The notes below the pieces were generated by a model. The model ran no database searches. It had not been told where the DNA came from and saw nothing but the letters and a program-made list of their open reading frames with translations. The position numbers were made by a program, and so were the translations under genes. DNA of 27,901 nt from Welwitschia mirabilis (lineage: Eukaryota > Gnetophyta > Gnetopsida > Welwitschiales). This document shows positions 21,789-27,901 of the stretch, in pieces (position 1 is the first letter of the stretch; the number at the start of each line of letters is the position of its first letter). The stretch is taken from contig JBOZIK010000001.1 in NCBI GenBank assembly GCA_051453625.1, forward strand, positions 267,084,422 to 267,112,322. The letters run 5' to 3'.

Positions 21789-22056
21789 GTTTTCTTCAAT
21801 TTTGATATTTTTTGTTTTATCTAGAGAACAGGCTGTATCAATGTTAAAAATTTTAGTACCACCTATTGGATGNNNNNNNNNNNNNNNNNNNNNNNNNNNN
21901 NNNNNNNNNNNNNNNNNNNNNNNNNNNNNNNNNNNNNNNNNNNNNNNNNNNNNNNNNNNNNNNNNNNNNNNNGTTTTTTTAAATTTTCATATTTTTTTTT
22001 TTGTCTTAAGAACAAGCCGTATCAATGTTAAAAATTTTAGTACCACCTATTGGATG
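21789..22056 (+). repeat. Direct duplicate of 84 bp across the 100-N gap 21873-21972
   Basis: Positions 21789-21872 match 21973-22056 over equal lengths with several substitutions. The copies end and start exactly at the gap. It sits just upstream, in minus-strand sense, of the gypsy integrase zinc region. Confidence 0.9.
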
Positions 22057-23400
22057 CACATTTTAGATGCAAATGGTTCTTTGGTTTAAATGCTTTATCC
22101 ACTATTTTTCTTCTTTTTATTAGAAGAAGATACCAAGAATTACATTACCTTAGTAACTATAGGAGCCTTGATTTAATCATTATAAAATGGGCTATTAGAA
22201 TATAGTCTTTCAATGTTATTTGGTTTTCAACTATCTAGCTAGTAAGAATGTTAGAACATTTTAAGTGAAATAAATTATTGTGATAAAATTGATAACAAAG
22301 ATTGGTAAGAGTTGAAAGATCATTCACACATCCAATTTTTTCATCATTTCTACATGTCCATGCTTTATTAAGGGAAAATGTTACTACTTGCTTTTATGAT
22401 TATTACATATAGTGCATATGGTATATCTATGATGGAAAATGCCTCTTTAATTAATATGTTAAAGATAAAAAAATAAAATCCTTGTGGACAATAGATCTCT
22501 GCATTGATAAACCATCACTAATGGCTTACCAAGAGAAATTGAAACTTTTTAATCTTGCTCATTTTAGGCTTTCATGTGTAAAATGATCATTATCTTGAAA
22601 ATGTGAAATTCCTACACTTTTCTTTTATTACAGATATCTTGCTTTGTGGTGGTCATATAGACTAGCAATCATAATTAGTTGGAATAATTTGGTCTTCATA
22701 GTATTAATATCACCAGATATAATGCATTACACTCTACTAATACCACTTGCATTCCAATCTTAATTATCACTGATTTGTTGGTTCAACATCTAACATGGAT
22801 TCAAGCTATTTTTACACTACTTTTTGCACTTCACTTTGTTGAACATATAGGCTACACATGTGAATTTGTTGTGCAGAATTACTCCTTTGATTAGTTAAGG
22901 GCATAATTATTTTGATGATATCTTTAATTATTTCAATCAATGCCATATTTTTTTTTACTAATTTTATTATCATTCCAATCAAATGTATTAATCTTTTAAA
23001 CAAAAACAAATAAATGAAAAAATCAATTTTGAATCATTTTTAGATATTTGATGTATCCTACACTATTTTTATGATATTATTCATTGGGATATTTGATTAA
23101 TTGAGTGATTTAGCATTGTCACTATACGTATGTACTTTAATATTATATTAGCATTAGACTATTTAATATTTATTATGCATTCTTATAATTGTTGATGTTC
23201 CTCTACAATAATTTACCTAGTGTTAAAACTATTATAGGAATACATCAAATGAAATCATTACATCCTTAATCATCATCTAATAAATTCATTTATGTAAGGA
23301 AAAATTACTGGATGTTTATAAATAGGTATTACATAAGAAATTACATTAAGTTATACCTATAACTTCAAAAAAATTATGTACTTATTTGTCTAATATTAAT
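22057..23400. other. Unassigned AT-rich sequence between the gypsy integrase and TNP2
   Basis: On the minus strand this is upstream of integrase and could hold decayed RT/RNase H, but I could not find their motifs. A 65-codon minus frame at 22812-23009 has no recognised domain. The border between gypsy and CACTA sequence is not resolved. Confidence 0.35.
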
Positions 23401-25903
23401 ATGTGTAGGGCATGTAATAAGTATGAGAATGGTGTAAATAGGTTCATATAATTTGCAAGTAACAATCCTTTTATTTTCCAAGGCATTCTCTATCCATGTG
23501 TGAAATGCTATAACACTTGTTATTGACAGCGAAATATAGTCTTTGAGCATCTTTTATGTAAAGGCATGGGTCATATATACGTAAAGTGGATTATGCATGG
23601 GAAAACATCAAAAGAGCATTATGACCAATGTAGTGGAAATAATATAATACAAGATGATCTTGTTTTCATAATGAAATAAGCCTTTATGTTCTTTAATGAT
23701 GGCGAGCAATCACATAAAAAAAATCATGAATTTCCCAAATTCTGATAATTTTAGTGGTGATGTAAAAAATGTAGAATATGATAGGTTAATCAAAGAAGCT
23801 AAGGAGCCATTGTACCCTAGTTGCACAAAATATTCAAAGCTTTCTATGGTTATCAAATTACTTACCAATAAAGCAATGAGTAGATGATTCAATTCTACAT
23901 TTTTAGTGATGCTTAATCTCTTGCATAAATTTCTTTTAGAAGGTAATACAATTCTAATTTCTTATGATTACTTGAAAAGAAAACTTAACTCCCTAGGTAT
24001 GAAATGTAATAAAATACATACATGCCATAATGACTATGTGTTATATTCAAAGAAGCATGAAAAGAAAAATGGATGTCCTTAGTGTGGTGCATCTAGATGG
24101 ATATTAAAGAGAGGTCCCAAGGATAGTAAGCCAAATAAAAGATTACTTTCAAAAGTGTTATGATACCTTCTATTAATTCCAAGGCTATAAAGGATTTATG
24201 CATTACCCATTAGCAGAACATATGATATGACATTCGAAAAGGTAGAAAGACCATGACATGATGTAACATCTAGTAGATTCTGTCTAATGGAAAGATATTG
24301 ATGAATCATACGACGAATTGTAATTTGAATCTAAACATGTAAGACTTGATATTACAATATATGGATTTAATCTTTTGTGATGCTTTTCACTTCTTACAAT
24401 TGTTGGTCATTCATGATAGATGTCTATAACTTACCATATTGGCTATGCATGAAAAGGTCTTATGTGATGCTTTATTTACTCAAACCTAGGCCTAAGCAAT
24501 TGTAAAAATATATTAATGTGTATGTTAAACCTCTTATTGAAGAATTAAACCTCCTATGGTATGAGGAAGTAAAAACATTTAATACACTTGTAATAAAAGT
24601 AGTACTACTTTGGATAATAAATGATTTTCTAGCATATGGAAACATCTCAAGATGGAGCACAAAGAGGAGATTAGCATGTCTCGTATGTGCTTATAAGACC
24701 AACTATATGTGGTTACCTCATAGTAGGAAATATTACTACCAATGGCATATAAAATTCCTTAATAAGAATCATAGGTATGGATAAATGAAGAGACCTTTCA
24801 ATGGAAAAGTTAAAGAAGAAGAAGAATTCATGCCATTAAGCAGTGAAGAGATTCTTTTCTATCTTAACAACATGGATTTACTTGAAAAAAGTGAATTTTT
24901 AAACATAAAAAAAAGAAGATAAAAACACCAAAATATGGAAAGAAAGAAAAACATTTAAAGGTCAATCCATCCAATAAATTTAAAAGATCACAAAACAAAT
25001 GCAAGAAAGTCAATTTATGCATTCCAGGGGAAGAGCATGCAATAGATGGAAAAAGAGATATATACTATTTACTCTCTTACATTAAAGGGTAAAAAAAGTT
25101 TATAAGATAGTTTAATAATAAATTATTTTTGTTTTTTATGCTTTTATTTAATAACTTTTTCATTTCTAACATGTACACAGGAACATGATATCTGATATAA
25201 TTTAGATGTTATGCATATTGAAAAGAATGTTTCTAATATCTTGCTAAGCACTATCCTCAATATTAAAGGAAAATCAAAGGACAAGCTTAAATCACAACTT
25301 GATTTCAAAGATCTAGGTATTAGAGATGAACTTTTATCCATTACAATGGATGATGGTAAAAATTCATTCCTTCCAACTACTAATTTTGTGATGTTAGTAA
25401 AATAAAAGAATTATTTTCTCAATATGCTATTAGAGTTGAAACTTACAAATGCTTATGCACCAAATATTCATAGGTGTATTCTACAAAAAGAACATAGACT
25501 TTCTAGGCTTAAGATTCATGGCTACCATGTTATTTTACAACTCATTCTTCCCATTGATTTACATAACTCACTTCCATCTAAGATGCAACATTTAATAATT
25601 CAATTGTATCTATTCTTCAAGGAGCTCTATCATAAAAAAATTAATATATAAACTTTGAGAGATTTGAAATTAATAATTTCTATCATGCTTTGCAATCTTA
25701 AATGAACATTTCCTCTAGCTTTCTTTGATATCATGATGCATTTACCTATTCATTTGGTAAGGGAGGTTAGGTGGTGCAGGCCTATGCAATATCAATGGAT
25801 GTATCTTGTAGAAAGGTAATAAGCATACTTACAAATTTATCTTGTTAATAATTATGAAATAACTATATATTTTTGACATATCTACCATTTATATTCTTTA
25901 AAT
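23401..25903 (+). pseudogene. CACTA (En/Spm) TNP2-type transposase pseudogene, N-terminal to central part
   Basis: Decayed catalytic transposase of a CACTA DNA transposon. The ATG at 23401 fits the family start. The first exon shows the transposon-associated domain: KYENGVNRFI, YPCVKC (about 23500), EHLLCKGM (about 23547) and KWIMHG. After a frameshift come EAKEPLYPSCTKYSKLS (23792-23842), CHNDYVLY, a CxxC-type CP*CGASRW (about 24075), PLIPRL, NLPYWLCMK, VKPLIEELNLLW (24524-24559), WIINDFLAYGN, WSTKRRLACLVCAY and MKRPFNGK. A 92-bp GT-AG intron (25089-25180) is followed by NLDVMHIEKNVSNIL, YAPNIHRC, RLKIHGYHV and LPIDLHNSLPSKMQ of the DUF4218-like region, then MMHLPIHLVREVR (25734-25772) and PMQYQWMY. 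In-frame stops and shifts break it; several are C-to-T type. It ends at a gap, across which a parallel copy continues. Confidence 0.9.
25089..25180 (+). other. TNP2 intron, left copy (92 bp)
   Basis: GT at 25089 and AG at 25180 (TGTACACAG) separate a DIYYLLSYIK exon end (family: the LPYWK region) from NLDVMHIEKN, which are adjacent in the TNP2 protein family. The interior is T-rich before the acceptor, as in plant introns. Confidence 0.7.
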
Positions 25904-26003
25904 NNNNNNNNNNNNNNNNNNNNNNNNNNNNNNNNNNNNNNNNNNNNNNNNNNNNNNNNNNNNNNNNNNNNNNNNNNNNNNNNNNNNNNNNNNNNNNNNN
26001 NNN

Positions 26004-27640
26004 AGTTCTTTAACATGAAAGTAGTGCTACTTTGAATAATAAATGATTTTCCAGCAAAACATCTCAGGATGGAGCACAAAGGAGAGATTAGCATGTCCCA
26101 TATGTGCTCATAAGAACAATTCTCATAAGAACAATTCTCTATGGTTGCTTTATAGTACAAAACATTACTACCAAGGGCCTAGAAGATTCTTTAATAGAAA
26201 TAATAAGTATAAACAAATGAAGAGACCTTTCAATGGAAAAGTAGAAGGAAAAGAAGAACCATGCCATTAAGAAGTGAATAAATTCTTTTCCACCTTAACA
26301 ACATGGATTTTACTTAGAGAAAGTGCATTTGTAAACATCAACAGAAGAAGACAAAAATGCCAAAACATGAAAAGAAAAAAAAGCCATTTAAAGGTCACTC
26401 TCTCCAATAAATTTAAAAGGCCATAAAACAAATGCAAGGAAGCTAATTTATGCATTCTTCAGTAAGAGTGTAGCAACAGATAAAAAAAGAGATCAATACT
26501 AGTTACTCACCCATATTTGAAGGTAGTAAAATTTTATGAGAGATTTTAACAATAAATTCTTTTTCTTGCTTTTTATTTCATTTAATACGTTTTTAATTTT
26601 TAACATGTACATAGGATCATGATATCATGTTATGCATATTAAAAAGAATGTGTGTGATATCTTTCTAAGCACTATCTTGAATATTAAAGGAAAATCAAAG
26701 GACAATCTTGAAGCATGACTTGACCTCAAAGAGCTAGATATTAGAGATGAACTTTCATACATTATGATGAACATGGTAAAAGGACATTCCTTCCACCTAT
26801 TAGTTTTATGATGTTACCAAAAGAAAATAATTCTTTTCTCAATATGCTATTAGAGTTAAAACTTCTATATGGTTACACATCAAATATTCATAGGTGTATC
26901 CTACAAAAAGAACATAGAATTTCTAGGCTTAAGAGTTATGGCTACCATGTCCTTATGTAACTTACTCTTCCTATCACTTTACGTAACTTGCTTCCATCCA
27001 AGGTGCATCCATCAATAATTCAATTTGTGTGTATTCTTTAAGGAACTTTATCACAAGGATATTAATATAAAAATTTTGGAAGAACTAAAATTAAGAATTA
27101 CTATCATACTTTATGATCTTAAGAGAATATTTCATCTAGATTTCGTTAATATCATGATGCGTTTACCTATTCATTTGATAAGGAAGGTTAGGTTTTGTGG
27201 GCCTATGCAATATCGATGGATGTATCCTATAGAAAGTAATAAGCATATTTATGTTTTTTGGTAAAAAATTTAGCTTATTAATAATTATGAAATAACTATA
27301 CATTTGTGATATATCTACCATTTAGATTCTTAAAAGTTTTAAAGGGATATACCAAAAACAAGAATAAACCAAAGGGATTCATTTCAAAAGCATTTCTTAT
27401 AGAGCAAGTATTAAGTTTTACACTAAGCACATGAAAAATATTAAAACCTTTAAAAATTAATTACAACCCAATGAAGTTCTTGACAATGACTCTAGTGAAT
27501 CATTTATACATCCAAAAGGAATACACTAGGTTTAGCAAAGAGAATTCTATTAAGTAAAATAGAAATTGAACAAGCACATAGATATGTATTGTTTAATACC
27601 TCTTGCATTAAATCATATATAGGATAAGTCAATCATGATT
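26004..27640 (+). pseudogene. CACTA TNP2-type transposase pseudogene, central to C-terminal part
   Basis: Continues the same transposase family on the same strand. It begins within the core (NDFPA, then GWSTKERLACPICAHK at about 26067-26114), keeps MKRPFNGKVEG and a 92-bp intron (26523-26614), has lost part of the NLDVMHIEKN exon start, and retains the DUF4218-like end: MMRLPIHLIRKVRFCGPMQY (27154-27213) and RWMYPIES. Beyond the end of the left copy it reads KGYTKNKNKPKGFISKAFL in a shifted frame (about 27340-27400) and QAHRYVLFNT (about 27570-27599), the conserved C-terminal block of CACTA transposases. Frameshifts and stops inactivate it. If the gap is an unmerged overlap, this is the second half of the 23401 gene rather than a second gene. 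Confidence 0.88.
26523..26614 (+). other. TNP2 intron, right copy (92 bp)
   Basis: GT at 26523 and AG at 26614 (TGTACATAG), at the same place and of the same length as in the left copy. The exon after it lacks about 16 bases compared with the left copy. Confidence 0.65.
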
Positions 27641-27901
27641 TTATTATTTTATTGTGATTATATAAATTCTTAATTTTGTATGTGTACAATCAACACCTAT
27701 AACAAACTCATAGAGGATTTTTGTAAATGACAAAACCTTCATAGCTTCGAATGCATAGAGATTGCTTTACTACTTGCTTTGAAGAACATGTAACATATAA
27801 TACATTATATATAAAGTTATTAATGTTCTGCTCTTTTGATGTCTAATATATATTAGATTTACATGTTAAGGGAAAAAGACCTGCTTGATAAAGGAGGAAA
27901 A
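27641..27901. other. Unassigned AT-rich end of the window
   Basis: Downstream of the TNP2 C-terminal homology. No gene, and no CACTA right terminus (CTAGTAGTG-type) is visible, so the right border of the transposon lies beyond the window. Confidence 0.4.

Larger units (their letters stand above)
24580..27334 (+). repeat. Direct duplicate of about 1.33 kb of TNP2 across the 100-N gap 25904-26003
   Basis: Positions 24580-25903 match 26004-27334 with roughly 10-12% difference by eye and several short indels. One of these is a tandem CATAAGAACAATTCT present only in the right copy (about 26109-26138). The left copy ends at the gap and the right copy begins at it. Only the left has the N-terminal half and only the right has the C-terminal tail. 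Confidence 0.93.

Noticed and set aside
22440-22700. Faint minus-strand resemblance to a copia GAG-pre-integrase region (an ISDGLSMQRS stretch)
   Set aside because: The His and Cys landmarks of the domain do not line up in one frame. Not enough to call.
23710-23892. Minus-strand open frame opposite TNP2, and similar ones at 24472-24660, 25144-25341 and 26267-26455
   Set aside because: Shadows of the plus-strand TNP2 remnant, which has clear family motifs.

Overview
This window looks like repeat-rich intergenic DNA of a large plant nuclear genome, most likely a flowering plant. It is very A+T-rich and CG dinucleotides are scarce: I see only two between 1981 and 3362. Every coding signal I recognise is a decayed transposable element. 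I see no intact host gene, rRNA, tRNA, CRISPR array or bacterial-type operon. Eleven runs of N interrupt the assembly; seven are exactly 100 N.

Left part (about 1970-9425, plus strand): remains of a Ty1/copia element. In order these are a tRNA-Met-type primer-binding site (1972-1983), reverse transcriptase and RNase H (2136-3980), a block of AGACATCT/AGATGTCT motifs (4217-4413), a small reading frame resembling the plant 'putative plant transposon protein' domain (5314-5580), a polypurine tract (7516-7528), and a long terminal repeat (about 7533-9425) with the same AGATGTCT motifs and a C-rich 3' end. This order resembles a Sirevirus with an extra, env-position reading frame after pol. Gag, protease and integrase are absent between the primer site and the RT.

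Middle part (9426-14184): a minus-strand Ty3/gypsy gag fragment (9755-10125), then about 4 kb of AT-rich sequence that I cannot assign.

Right part (14185-27901): a CACTA-like terminus (14185) with about a dozen alternating AAGGCATTT/AAATGCCTT subterminal repeats to 14575, and far downstream a plus-strand TNP2 (En/Spm) transposase pseudogene (23401-27640). The latter has the N-terminal transposon-associated domain, the TNP2 core, a 92-bp intron and a DUF4218-like region. A minus-strand gypsy integrase fragment (21362-21775) lies between them. One CACTA element with a nested gypsy insertion is plausible but not proven.

Assembly: eight of the eleven gaps, including all seven 100-N gaps, are flanked by direct duplicates in which the left copy ends at the gap and the right copy starts at it. 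In the coding cases the right copy continues the gene from where the left copy stops. These 'duplications' are therefore probably unmerged contig overlaps, allelic or paralogous. In particular, the two TNP2 segments probably represent one transposase.
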